From DATAGF01 sp963834875 (GTDB taxonomy: Bacteria > Actinomycetota > Thermoleophilia > Miltoncostaeales > Miltoncostaeaceae): a stretch of 64,000 bases of DNA. Shown here piece after piece: positions 1 to 8,651 of this stretch. The DNA lies in assembly GCA_963834875.1 (NCBI GenBank), contig CAWIDG010000029.1, positions 1-64,000 of the forward strand. The letters run 5' to 3'. Made by a program: the position numbers and the translations under genes. The notes under the pieces are model-generated. The model saw only the letters and a program-made list of their open reading frames with translations. It had not been told where the DNA came from and ran no database searches. How positions within the stretch are numbered: the first letter of the stretch is position 1; each line of letters begins with the position of its first letter.

Positions 1-39
1 GCGGGCCTCGTTCCGCATCGGGCTCGTGGTCCGGCGGCG

Positions 40-135
40 TCAGCGCGGGGGTGACACCGGGGCCCAGCGGCGGCGCCGGACGTAGTCGTGCGGGTGGATG
101 TAGTCGCCGGACGGGGTCTGGATCATCCTGGTCAT
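40..135 (-). CDS. 31-residue peptide with HPxDYVRxRRW motif
   Basis: Small reading frame of 31 codons, ATG at 135, stop TGA at 40-42. It is preceded by a purine-rich ribosome-binding stretch (GAAAGG) about 7 bases upstream. The peptide is basic and contains HPHDYVRRRRW (residues 14-24). A second short gene at 34031-34159 carries HPLDYVRGRRW at a similar place, also behind a good ribosome-binding site. Sharing this motif in two otherwise different short peptides is the main evidence that both are genes. It lies 21 bases after the FAD hydroxylase and probably on the same transcript. Function unknown; I know no named family. Confidence 0.5.
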   Translation of the reverse strand: MTRMIQTPSGDYIHPHDYVRRRRWAPVSPPR

Positions 136-156
136 GGTGGCCCTTTCGTTCCGTGG

Positions 157-1375
157 TTAGGCAAGCGTGAGCTCGGGCTGCGCCGCGGCGAGGATGGAGC
201 CGATGTTGCCGGGCGCGAAGAAGTCGTCCATCCGGACGGTGCCCGCGACCGCCCCGAAGAAGCGGTCCGTCTGCTCCTGGTCGTGGCGGAGCGCGGCGAA
301 GAGCGCCTGCATGTCGGGGCTGGGCGGCTCGAGCCCCGCGAGCTGATGCGTGAACTCGTACATCGGCTGCGCGTCCTCGTCGCGCTGCCGCTCGTAGTCC
401 GCGAGCGCGTCCTCCAGCGGGCGCCGGCCGCTGAGGCCCGCGTCGATCGCGCTCGGCCAGCAGCTCGGCGTCGCGGAACGCGTCGCCGATGCCCTGCGCC
501 GTGATCGGGTCCTTGTGGTATCCGGCGTCGCCGACGAGCGCCCAGCCCGGGCCGTACGGCTTGCGGAAGAAGAACGGGAGGTCGCCGGTGCCGAAGAAGC
601 GGTCGGCGCGCTCGCCGGCGCGAAGGCGCTCTGCGAGGGACGGGGCGAGCCCGACCGCCTCGAGGAAGCTGCCCTCGATGTCCGCCCGGACGCGGTGGAA
701 CTCGGCCCTCGGCCAGAACGCGGTCACGATCGTCAGCCCGTCGTTCGTGGGCCCGGCGATGACCATGCGGCCGTCGCGGGGGTAGAGCTCGGGGCCGTCG
801 AGCGGCACGCCGCTCCAGTAGGTGTAGTAGGCGCAGGCGCGGCCCGGGCGCGCCCGGGAGGCCGGCGCGTGGACCGCGCGGGCGACGCGCGAGCGCATCC
901 CGTCGGCCCCGACGACGATGCGGGCCCGCTCCGTCACGGTCGCCCCGCCGGCCGCCCGGCCGCGGACGCCGGTGACCCGCCCGTCCTCGACGAGGACCTC
1001 GCCGACCGAGAAGCGCTCGCGCACCTCGGCGCCGGCCGCGGCCGCGGCCTCCAGCAGGATCTCGTCGAGGAGGTAGCGGCGGGGCGCGTAGGCGACCGCG
1101 ACGCCGTCCGCGGGAGGCGGCGCCCCGGTCAGCGCGAACGGCCCGACGTCGAAGGTCATGCGGCGGGCCGGCGGGCAGCCCGTCGCCACCACTCGGTCCA
1201 GGAGGCCCCACCGCCGCAGTCGCGCGACGCCGGGCTGGTGGATGTAGTGGGTCGACAGGGCGTCGCTCGGGAAGCCGGCCCGGTCGACGAGCAGGACGCG
1301 GTATCCCTTCCGCGCCAGCAGCATGGCCGTCGGCGAGCCGGCGCAGCGGGCGCCCACCACGATCGCGTCGTACAT
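157..1375 (-). CDS. FAD-dependent oxidoreductase (geranylgeranyl reductase/hydroxylase type), frameshifted
   Basis: Flavoprotein of about 405 residues. The N-terminus, MYDAIVVGARCAGSPTAM, is a dinucleotide-binding fold (beta strand plus GxRCAG loop). Residues near 155 give GADGMRS and near 285 GDAGYHKDPITAQGI, the second FAD motif of the PHBH/geranylgeranyl reductase superfamily. The start is ATG 1375, with GGAGGGAG just upstream. One extra C near 449 (GAG-C-GCG) shifts the frame; the C-terminal part runs on to TAA at 157. It has its own promoter inside the inverted repeat at 1394-1430 and lies downstream of a second flavin hydroxylase on the same strand. Substrate unknown. The 40-135 peptide follows directly. 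Confidence 0.85.
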
Positions 1376-1393
1376 CTCCACTCCCTCCGGCAA

Positions 1394-1430
1394 AACTACG
1401 TTCCGGAGTTATAACCTACGGAGCGTAGTT
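1394..1430 (-). promoter_or_regulatory. promoter with 12-bp inverted repeat (operator candidate)
   Basis: AACTACGTTCCG (1394-1405) and CGGAGCGTAGTT (1419-1430) form an inverted repeat with one mismatch and a 13-base AT-rich spacer. On the minus strand the spacer supplies TATAAC (1408-1413), a good -10 for the hydroxylase starting at 1375. The arms overlap the stop of the upstream gene. The arrangement fits a TetR-type operator; the TetR gene at 2961 is the nearest candidate regulator. Site and -10 are visible; binding is inferred. Confidence 0.6.
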
Positions 1431-2904
1431 ATGCAAGCGAGAGGTCGACCGCCTGCGAACCGAGGGCGCCCGGGCCACCCCGCGCCGCCCGGACCGCCGC
1501 CCGCAGGGCCGCGCCAGCGCCGTCCGAGCTCGGCCACGCGCCCGCCGGCGCCCCGTCGGCCCGCGCCAGGAGGCCGCCGGAGCCGTGGATCCCCATCGCG
1601 CGCGCGGTCACCGCGTCGAGGCCGCGGACGGCGAGCGGCAGCGGCCCGCGGACCGTGGCGGCCGCCGCCTCCCACGCCGTCCGGTCCGGCCCGGCGAAGA
1701 GCGTGAGGCCGGGACCGAGGAGGTCGAGGGTGGACGCCGGGCCCGCCCCGGCCGGCAGCCGGACGTGGGGGATGCGGCCGCCGAGGTCGGCGTGCAGCGC
1801 CCGTCCGGCACCTGCGGCCGTGCCGTTCGGGTCGGCGGATCGCGCCGTGTTGTGCTCGACGACGGGCCGGCGCTCGGCCTCGTAGGAGGCGAGCAGCGCC
1901 GGTTCGGCCCAACCGTGGAGCACCCAGGCGAGCTTCCAGCCGAGGTCCCAGCCGTCGTGGATGGCCGTGTTCATGCCGGTTCCGCCTCGGGGCGTCACCC
2001 GGTGCGCGGCGTCGCCGACGAGGAACGCGCTCCCGTCGCGGAAGCTCGACGCGACCTGCGCGGCGAACGCGAACGTCCCGGTCCGCTCGATCCGCGGCTC
2101 AAGGCCCGCGACGCCGACGGCCAGACGGATCCGCTGCGCCATCGCCTCCCGCGCCTCGCCGGCCGGGTCGCCGCCACCCGCCCCGCTCAGGGTGCCGTAC
2201 AGCCACCGGTCGCCCCTGCCCGCCGGGAGCAGGATGCCGGCGGCCTCGGCGTGGGTGATGTCGTAGAGGCCGTACCGACGCGGCCCGAGCAGCTCCCACA
2301 GCGGCGCGCGGAAGAGGGCCGAGGCGGCTCGCTCGAGGTCGTCCGGCCCCCGCAGCGGGATGCCCAGCGCCGCCCGCAGCGCGCTGCGCGCGCCGTCGGC
2401 CACGATCAGGTAGCGCGCATCGACCTCCCGCGACCTACCGGTGACGACGTCGCGCAGCGCCGCCCGGACGCCTGCCGGGCCGTTCTCGATGAGCGCCGCC
2501 TCGGTGGCGAGCTCCGCGCGCACCACCCCCGTCGCGCGGAGGTGGCGCAGCAGCACCGGCTCGAGGTGGTCCTGGGGCACGCACGCCGGCGCGGTCGGGC
2601 TGAGGACGGCGCTCTGCTCCCTGGTGGGCAGTCCGAGCGGCACGGCGAAGCCCTCGGCTGCGGACGCCAGCGTCTCGCAGACCCACCCCTGCCACTCGAC
2701 CTCGACGCCGCCGGCCCGGACCTCCTCCTCCAGCCCGAGCGAGCGCAGCAGCTCCATCGACCTCGTGCTGACCGCCGTCGCCCGCGGCAGGCCGGACAGC
2801 TCGCGCCGCCGCTCGACCAGCAGCGTCTCGATCCCGTAGCGCGCGAGCGCCGCCGCGGCCGTCAGCCCGGCGGGTCCTGCGCCGACGATGAGGACCCTGA
2901 CCAT
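1429..2904 (-). CDS. FAD-binding aromatic monooxygenase (PheA/TfdB family)
   Basis: Single-component flavin hydroxylase of about 491 residues. Visible are the N-terminal VLIVGAGPAGLTAA Rossmann motif, the middle DGARSALRAALGI (DG motif binding FAD and NADPH) and GDAAHRVTPRGGTGMNTAI, which contacts the FAD ribityl chain. The C-terminal part has the thioredoxin-like tail of the phenol hydroxylase group. I prefer the start MVRVLIVGAG at 2904: it puts the Rossmann strand at the N-terminus and leaves room for TTGACA (2938-2943) as -35. An ATG at 2943 would add 13 residues and use that box as coding sequence. It is divergent from a TetR gene, the usual arrangement for a regulator of an aromatic hydroxylase. 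Substrate unknown. Confidence 0.9.
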   Translation of the reverse strand: MVRVLIVGAGPAGLTAAAALARYGIETLLVERRRELSGLPRATAVSTRSMELLRSLGLEEEVRAGGVEVEWQGWVCETLASAAEGFAVPLGLPTREQSAVLSPTAPACVPQDHLEPVLLRHLRATGVVRAELATEAALIENGPAGVRAALRDVVTGRSREVDARYLIVADGARSALRAALGIPLRGPDDLERAASALFRAPLWELLGPRRYGLYDITHAEAAGILLPAGRGDRWLYGTLSGAGGGDPAGEAREAMAQRIRLAVGVAGLEPRIERTGTFAFAAQVASSFRDGSAFLVGDAAHRVTPRGGTGMNTAIHDGWDLGWKLAWVLHGWAEPALLASYEAERRPVVEHNTARSADPNGTAAGAGRALHADLGGRIPHVRLPAGAGPASTLDLLGPGLTLFAGPDRTAWEAAAATVRGPLPLAVRGLDAVTARAMGIHGSGGLLARADGAPAGAWPSSDGAGAALRAAVRAARGGPGALGSQAVDLSLA

Positions 2905-2911
2905 TTCGTCG

Positions 2912-2943
2912 GACAGGCTGTCTTTCACACGACGCATTGTCAA
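2912..2943 (-). promoter_or_regulatory. divergent promoter with GACAG-CTGTC palindrome
   Basis: On the minus strand TTGACA (2938-2943) is a consensus -35. About 17 bases further, where the -10 should lie, is a perfect palindrome GACAGGCTGTC (2912-2922). A repressor there would block the monooxygenase promoter, and the divergent TetR gene makes it an obvious candidate. With a start at 2904 the transcript would be nearly leaderless. Inference from position and symmetry. Confidence 0.5.
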
Positions 2944-2960
2944 GCGAATATGATTCAGGC

Positions 2961-3575
2961 ATGGCCAAGCGTCGCTACGAGCAGCGTTTGCGCGCCGAGG
3001 CCGCGGACGAGACCCGCCGCCGCATCCTCGACGCGACCTACGAGCGGCTGCGCGACGCGCCGTCCCAGCCGGTCAGCGTCAACCGGATCGCGCGCATGGC
3101 CGGCGTCGCCCGCTCGACCGTCTACCTGATCTTCGGCTCGCGCGCGGGACTCTTCGACGCCCTGGGCGACGACCTGCTGCGGCGGGCCGCATACGATCGC
3201 CTGCTCGAGGCGGTGGCGCATCCGGATGCCCGCGAATCGCTGCGCCGCGGGATGCGCGCCGGAGCGGAGATGTTCGCCGCCGACCCGGACGTCGCCCGTG
3301 CCCTGTACTCGATGGCGCGGCTCGACGAAGAGGCGGTGGGCGGCGCGGTGCAGCGGTGGGAGGCGGAACGGACCCGCGGCATGGCCCGCCTCGCGCGGCG
3401 GCTCGGGGAGCAGGGCGCCCTGCGCGCCGACGTCACGGTTGCCGAGGCCGCCGACCTGCTCTGGGTGCTCACGAGCTTCGACGCCTTCGACCTCCTTCAC
3501 AGGGGACGGGGGCTGTCCGTGAGCAAGGCGGTCCGCATCCTCACCACGGCGGCGGAGCGCAGCCTCTGCCGATGA
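2961..3575 (+). CDS. TetR family transcriptional regulator
   Basis: Repressor-type regulator of 204 residues. The N-terminal helix-turn-helix is clear: RRRILDATYERL, then SVNRIARMAGVARSTVYLIF, typical TetR helices 1-4. The C-terminal ligand domain is variable and gives no hint of the inducer. The start MAKRRYEQRL at 2961 fits the family N-terminus; an in-frame upstream codon at 2937 would overlap the divergent gene. It probably controls the flavin hydroxylase pair on the other strand, through the palindromes at 2912-2922 and possibly 1394-1430. Assignment to family is secure, target inferred. Confidence 0.9.
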   Translation: MAKRRYEQRLRAEAADETRRRILDATYERLRDAPSQPVSVNRIARMAGVARSTVYLIFGSRAGLFDALGDDLLRRAAYDRLLEAVAHPDARESLRRGMRAGAEMFAADPDVARALYSMARLDEEAVGGAVQRWEAERTRGMARLARRLGEQGALRADVTVAEAADLLWVLTSFDAFDLLHRGRGLSVSKAVRILTTAAERSLCR

Positions 3576-3608
3576 GGCCCGGAGCGGCCTCGGCGCGAGG
3601 GCGGAACC

Positions 3609-4214
3609 TCAGAGCGCGGCGAGGACCTTCTGACGGATCAGGCCCGACAGCGCGTAGGCGCCCGAGGCGTTCAGGTGCAGGCCGTCCGAGCCGAACCACG
3701 GCTTGCCGGCGCTGGCGGTGTTCCAGTCCGCGACGGTCAGCGGCTTCCAGCGCCGGTCCGCCTGGCGGATGTTCCCGTTGATCGACCTGTACAGGCTCCG
3801 CGTCTCGCGCAGGGTCACCCAGACGACGTGATCGACGCCGGCGCTCCGCAGCGCGCGCATGACCGCGTTGACGTCGTAGCCCGCGGAGCCCTCGTTGTAG
3901 CCGACGTTCATCACGACCACCGAGCCCAACGCGCCGCCCCTGCTCTTGATGAGCTGGAGGGCGGTCTGGGGGGTGCTCCCGTTGTAGGAGCAGCTCGCCG
4001 TGATGAGGCGGCGGCAGACGCGCGCGTCGAGGCGGAGGTCGAAGCCCTTGCCGAGCCGCCGGACCGCCCTGGGCACGTAGCCGAACGACGCCTGGACGGA
4101 GTCGCCGATCACCGTCATGCGGGGCTTCTTCTCGGCGGCGGCCGCGGGGCCGGCGAGGGCGAAGACGGCGGCGATGGCGACGGAGAGGATCCCGATGCCC
4201 AGCGACCTCCTCAT
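3609..4214 (-). CDS. exported SGNH/GDSL-type hydrolase-like protein
   Basis: About 201 residues. MRRSLGIGILSVAIAAVF with a following alanine-rich stretch (GPAAAAE) is a signal peptide, so it acts outside the membrane. VIGDSVQASFG is block I of SGNH hydrolases with the nucleophile serine; NVGYNEG resembles the block with the catalytic asparagine; SDGLHLNASG near the end is the DxxH block. Thus an esterase, lipase or acyltransferase is likely, substrate unknown. The start at 4214 is chosen because TAGGGT (4222-4227) sits 7 bases upstream, suggesting a leaderless transcript; a start at 4250 would bury the signal peptide. Confidence 0.8.
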   Translation of the reverse strand: MRRSLGIGILSVAIAAVFALAGPAAAAEKKPRMTVIGDSVQASFGYVPRAVRRLGKGFDLRLDARVCRRLITASCSYNGSTPQTALQLIKSRGGALGSVVVMNVGYNEGSAGYDVNAVMRALRSAGVDHVVWVTLRETRSLYRSINGNIRQADRRWKPLTVADWNTASAGKPWFGSDGLHLNASGAYALSGLIRQKVLAAL

Positions 4215-4308
4215 CGTGGCGACCCTAGCGGAGCGCCCGGAGTTCTCCATGGCGCTCGGTCTTCGACGCGCTCGCCGCGGACCCTCGTTGCTACGCTTCG
4301 CGCCCCGC

Positions 4309-4383
4309 GGTGACGTGGCGAAGCTGGTCTAACGCGCCGGTCTGCAAAACCGGTATTCGCGGGTTCGAATCCCGCCGTCACCT
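4309..4383 (+). tRNA. tRNA-Cys (GCA)
   Basis: Cloverleaf read directly. The acceptor GGTGACG pairs with CGTCACC. The anticodon arm is CCGGT-CTGCAAA-ACCGG with anticodon GCA. The T arm is GCGGG-TTCGAAT-CCCGC and the discriminator is T, as expected for cysteine. No CCA is encoded. A TACGCT box about 17 bases upstream may be its -10. Confidence 0.95.
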
Positions 4384-4514
4384 TCCCCGTGGATGGGCCG
4401 GGCCTCGGGGCGTTGACCGCGCCGCCGCTCGCCGAGGCCGAGCACGCCGCCGCGGCGAGTGCGCGCGATTTCGCCTCTGGACCGGCGACGGGGTCTGGGC
4501 TTAGGCTCGGCACC

Positions 4515-6814
4515 TTGTCCCGCGCCCCGCATCGCCGCCGCCGCCTCGCGTTTCGCCGCGCCGCGGCGGTCGCCGCCGCCGCGCTCTGCCTCGCGGTCGC
4601 CCCCACGGCCGGAGCGTTCGACACCGGGCCCCACTTCGACATCACGCGCGACGCCCTCTCGGCCGAGGGCTTCAACGACAACGCGATCCAGACGGCCCAG
4701 GTCAGCAACTGGTTCGTCAACCTCTACGAGAACGCCGAGTCGATCCCGTTCTCCGGGCACGCCGGCGCCTTCAAGGAGCTGATCGGCCTCGGGCTCGGCC
4801 CCGGCTCGGGCGCCAACGGGGTCCTGGTGGCGATCAACAAGTGGCCCAAGGCCGTCATCGACGCGTCCGACCGGTCGCACTTCGACGCCACCAACAAGGT
4901 GCTCTCGAACTCCGCCGCGCTGACGGCCGAGTGGGAGCGCCTGCAGCGCAGCGTCGGCGCCCTGGTGCGCGAGACCAAGGACCCGGTGCAGCTGCTGAGC
5001 GTGATCGGGATCAGCCTGCACCAGGTGCAGGACTTCTACTCGCACACCAACTGGCTCGAGTCCAGCGGGGCCTCCGGCCAGGGCCCGGACTGGACCGCTG
5101 GACGGGTTCGGCCGCACGCCGACCTGGTTCGACGTGCCGGCGCCGGTGCGCTCGGCCGAGAACATCTACACGGGCGGCAGCATCGGCATCCCCCGCAACC
5201 ACGGCGGCTGGAACGCCGACGGCAACACGAGCCTGACCCGCTTCAACGCGAAGGACTGGCCGGGGCGGCCGCTCTACACCGAGGCCCACCTCGCGTCCTA
5301 CTTCGCCACCCGCGCGTGGGTGCAGGCGATCCGCGCCCACGTGGCCGACGAGGCGCTCTGGGCGCGGACGATGAGGCTGGCGCGCGCGCCGGCGCTGCTG
5401 GCCAAGGACCAGAAGGGCGCCCTCAACATCTCCTTCGCGTCCGGCCACTGGCAGGGCCAGGGCGAGGCCTGCAACCCGAGCTTCTCGACGTTGAGCTGCG
5501 GCGACCGCAACGGACCCGGCGGGAACCTCATCGACCTGCGCGGGGCGGTGATCGACTACTTCGAGCCGGTGCTGGTGAAGAGCCAGATGCGCCGGCTGTT
5601 CGAGCAGAACATCGTGCGGGTGCAGGGGGACGCCCCCGGCCCGGGCCTCGTCGTGCCCTCGACCCAGGCGCTGCAGCGGGCCACCCAATTCGTGCGCCTC
5701 CAGGTGACCTCGATGGCCGAGATCAACAACCTGGACATCCCCGGCGACGCCGACCTCTTCACCCGCGCGAGGATCGGCGCGCAGCGCTACATCTCGGGCG
5801 TCATCAACTCCCGCGACTCCTTCGCCTTCAAGCTCCCGAACTACCCCTTCACCTTCCTCAAGTCGTTCCCGTTCGGGCAGACCTTCGGCACCCCGCTCAC
5901 GTCGATCCGGGTGCGGATCCGCACCGGCGACGTCCGCTTCGCGGGCACGGACGACGACGTCTACCTGCGCATCAGCGACACGCGGCGCTTCGCCCTCGAC
6001 AAGCGCCTCTACGACGACTTCGAGCGCGGCGACAACGACACCTACAGCCTGCCGATCGACGACGCCGTCGCGGACGGGCTCACCACCGGCAACATCCGCT
6101 TCCTGCAGATCGAGAAGTCGCGCGACGGGATTGCGGGCGGCTGGCGGCTCGGCGGGGCGTCGATCTGGGTCAACGACCGCCTGGTCTACTCCAACGACAG
6201 GATCGACCGCTGGCTGGAGGAGAGCCGGCGCGAGTTCCGGGTGCCCCGCTTCACCGCCCTCCCCGCGACCGGGCCGGGAGGCGCCGGTGTTCCTGCAGCT
6301 CTGGGAGCAGGACGCGCCCATCCGGGGCGACCACGACCACACCGACATCAACTCCCTCGACCGCCGCCAGGACGCCGCGCTCGCCTACGCCCCGGGGGCG
6401 CCGCTGCGCACCGGCGAGGCGGTGGGCGGCAGCACCTTCGGCGGGCGGCTCGGCGACGGCGAGCGGGCGCGCCTGTCCTGGAAGCTGCAGACGTTCTTCC
6501 CCTCGGTGGCGACCATCGCGCCGTCGCCCTCGCCGGGGCCCGGCGTCCCCGACCTGCGCATCACGGCCTTCGACCGCAGCGGGTTCACGGTGACGAACTC
6601 CGGCACCGGGCCGGCCGGCCGCTTCCTGGTCTCGGCCGACTTCGTCGGCAGCTTCAGCTACCCGGGGCTGGCGCAGGGCCAGTCGATCACCCAGCCGGCG
6701 GTGCAGGCCTGCCGCGACGGCGGCGTCTACAGCGCGACCGCGGACTCGGCGGCCCAGGTCGCCGAGCTGGACGAGGGCAACAACTCGCGGTCGTTCGGCC
6801 CCACCATCTGCTGA
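4515..6814 (+). CDS. exported zinc-dependent phospholipase C-like protein with PLAT and CARDB domains, two frameshifts
   Basis: About 765 residues. An arginine-rich N-terminus and hydrophobic AAAVAAAALCLAVAP form a signal peptide. GPHFDITRDAL and LHQVQDFYSHTNWLE (near residue 180) match the His/Asp metal-binding pattern of zinc phospholipase C and Het-C-like proteins. The middle (about 455-580) looks like a PLAT/LH2 lipid-binding domain (DTYSLPID, GWRLGGASIWV). The end (about 680-765, PDLRITAFDRSGFTVTNSGT) is CARDB-like. Single extra bases near 5100 and 6277 split it. TTG 4515 is the preferred start, with TAGGCT exactly 7 bases upstream. An exported lipid-acting enzyme is likely, activity unproven. 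Confidence 0.75.
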
Positions 6815-6852
6815 GCACCGGCGAGCGCCTCGCCCGAGCGGAGGAGTGGGCG

Positions 6853-7698
6853 ATGAGAGACCTGACCGACCAGGAGCAGGCGGAGATCGAGCGCGACGCC
6901 GTCCTGCCCCAGCTCGACGCGCGCGACCTGGTCGACGAGGAGTACCTCGAGCGCGCCATCAAGGCGATGTACACGGAGGTCGCCGAGCACCCGGACGGGG
7001 AGTTCCACTTCCTCACGGGGCGCCCCCTGGCCGAGGGGCTGGGCTACGACCCCGCGCTGCTCGACCGGATCCCGGCCGAGGCGGTCGAGTCGTTCGCGGG
7101 AGTTGGCCACTACCTCGACCTCGCCGGCCTCGGCGAGGGCGAGTGCGTGGTCGACCTGGGCAGCGGGTCGGGCACCGACCTGTTCTGCGCGGCCGTCCTG
7201 GTCGGCCCCGCCGGCCGGGCGATCGGCATCGACATGACCCCCGCCCAGCTCGACAAGGCGGGTCGGCTGCGCGACGCGCACGGGTTCTCCCAGGTCGAGC
7301 TGGTCGAGGCCCGCATCGAGGAGATACCCCTCGAGGACGGGATCGCCGACTGCGTCGTCTCGAACGGGGTGATCAACCTGGCGCCGGACAAGGGGCGGGT
7401 CTTCGCCGAGGCCGCGCGCCTGCTCAAGCCCGGGGGCCGGCTGGCGCTCGCCGACATCGTCAGCGGGCGGGCGCTGGTCGAGCGCACGCGCCGGAAGACC
7501 GACCTGTGGGCCGCCTGCATCGCTGGCGCCATCCCGCGCGAGCGCTACCTCGACGCGATCGAGAGCACCGGCCTGCGGGTGCAGGAGGTGCGCGAGAACG
7601 ACTACGAGTTCATCACCGGGCAAGCGCTGGAGGCCTGCGACAAGTACGGCGTCGTCAGCGTGACCCTGGTCGCCAGGAAATCGCCTCGGGCTGGATAG
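6853..7698 (+). CDS. class I SAM-dependent methyltransferase (ArsM-like fold)
   Basis: 281 residues. VVDLGSGSGTDLFCAA (about 98-113) is SAM motif I, IGIDMTPAQLDKA is motif II with the ribose-binding aspartate, and LKPGGRLALADI is motif III. Helical sequence with an acidic N-terminus precedes the SAM fold, as in arsenite methyltransferases and related enzymes. Cysteines occur at a few positions (LFCAA, DCVV, WAACIAG, EACDKYG), but I cannot show the full arsenite-binding set, so the substrate stays open. GGAGTGGGCG precedes ATG 6853. It follows the phospholipase-like gene after 38 bases and may be co-transcribed with it. Confidence 0.8.
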   Translation: MRDLTDQEQAEIERDAVLPQLDARDLVDEEYLERAIKAMYTEVAEHPDGEFHFLTGRPLAEGLGYDPALLDRIPAEAVESFAGVGHYLDLAGLGEGECVVDLGSGSGTDLFCAAVLVGPAGRAIGIDMTPAQLDKAGRLRDAHGFSQVELVEARIEEIPLEDGIADCVVSNGVINLAPDKGRVFAEAARLLKPGGRLALADIVSGRALVERTRRKTDLWAACIAGAIPRERYLDAIESTGLRVQEVRENDYEFITGQALEACDKYGVVSVTLVARKSPRAG

Positions 7699-7724
7699 GC
7701 TCGACGACCGGGTGCCGGGCACCC
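7696..7724 (+). promoter_or_regulatory. TAGGCT box followed by perfect palindrome
   Basis: TAGGCT (7696-7701) overlaps the methyltransferase stop and could be a -10 for the next gene. It is followed by GGGTGCC-G-GGCACCC (7710-7724), a perfect palindrome with 7-base arms placed just after the expected start of transcription, a usual operator position. Purely from sequence symmetry. Confidence 0.35.
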
Positions 7725-7822
7725 TTGCGCCCCGGCGGCCCGTCCGAGAGGCTCGCGGGGGCTTCGACACGCCCGGCGGACGCGCCGGCCGCGCGCCCGG
7801 CGGGCCCAGGAAGGGAGCCCGC

Positions 7823-8641
7823 ATGCCTGGCACACCCGGACGCCTGACGCCGGATCGGTTCGGCTTCTCCATGCCGGTGACCGACCCGCCCTTCGACCGG
7901 CCGCCCTACTACTACCGCGGCATCGAGGTGATGGGCTTCGCCTACGAGACCGACGACGAGGCGGCCGCGGCGATCGTGCCCGAGGGGCTCACGATCGCCC
8001 ACTCGCCCGCGATCGCCCAGCTCATCTTCACGAACTTCCACTTCTCGACCCTCGGCGCCTACACCGAGGCGATCCTCGGCGTGAGCTGCCTCTGGGAGGG
8101 CGAGCCCGTCACCTACTGCGCCAACCTCCTCGTCACGAACGAGGTGGGCCTGATCGGCGGCCGCGAGCCCTACGGCTTCCCCAAGCTGTTCGGCGAGGTC
8201 GAGTGGGTCAAGGAGCACGAGATCATCTCCGCGTACGCCGAGCGCCCGAAGGGCAAGCGCATCTGCACAGGCGTCCTGCGGCCGCGCGACATCCTCGCCC
8301 CGGAGGACGTCGCCAGCCCGCCGCTGGTGACGCTGAAGGTGATCCCGAGCCCCGAGGAGGGCGCGCCGCCCGAGGTCTGCGAGCTGGTGCTCACGCCGCT
8401 GACGTTCGAGCTCATCGTGGGCTCGGACGGCCGTGGCGAGGGATTCTCGGGCCCGGGGAACGTCACGTTCGACTCGCCGTCGGCCGTGGATCCGTGGCAC
8501 CGGATGCCGGTGCGGCGGATGGTCGCCGCGAGCTGGGGCCGCTACAACTTCGTGCTGCCCTACGGGAGGGTCATCAAGCGCTACGACGCGGCGCCCGCCG
8601 CCGAGCCGGTGGAGCCGCCCGCCGTCGCCGCCGGCGCCTGA
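7823..8641 (+). CDS. acetoacetate decarboxylase family protein
   Basis: 272 residues of the acetoacetate decarboxylase fold. EPYGFPKLFGEV (near residue 115) contains the lysine that forms the Schiff base in true decarboxylases, preceded by the usual acidic and proline residues. The rest (YYYRGIEVMGFAYETD, VTYCANLLVTNEVGLIGG) fits the family beta cone. Members also include enzymes with aldolase/dehydratase chemistry, so acetoacetate is not assured. ATG 7823 is chosen over 7712 because AGGAAGGGAG lies at proper distance and the conserved domain begins soon after. It ends 10 bases before a convergent flavoenzyme gene. Confidence 0.85.
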   Translation: MPGTPGRLTPDRFGFSMPVTDPPFDRPPYYYRGIEVMGFAYETDDEAAAAIVPEGLTIAHSPAIAQLIFTNFHFSTLGAYTEAILGVSCLWEGEPVTYCANLLVTNEVGLIGGREPYGFPKLFGEVEWVKEHEIISAYAERPKGKRICTGVLRPRDILAPEDVASPPLVTLKVIPSPEEGAPPEVCELVLTPLTFELIVGSDGRGEGFSGPGNVTFDSPSAVDPWHRMPVRRMVAASWGRYNFVLPYGRVIKRYDAAPAAEPVEPPAVAAGA

Positions 8642-8651
8642 GCGGGACCGG

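Noticed and set aside
132..1211. Long minus-strand frame rich in arginine, proline and glycine
   Set aside because: It is an out-of-frame shadow of the FAD hydroxylase; the correct frame from ATG 1375 has all flavoprotein motifs.
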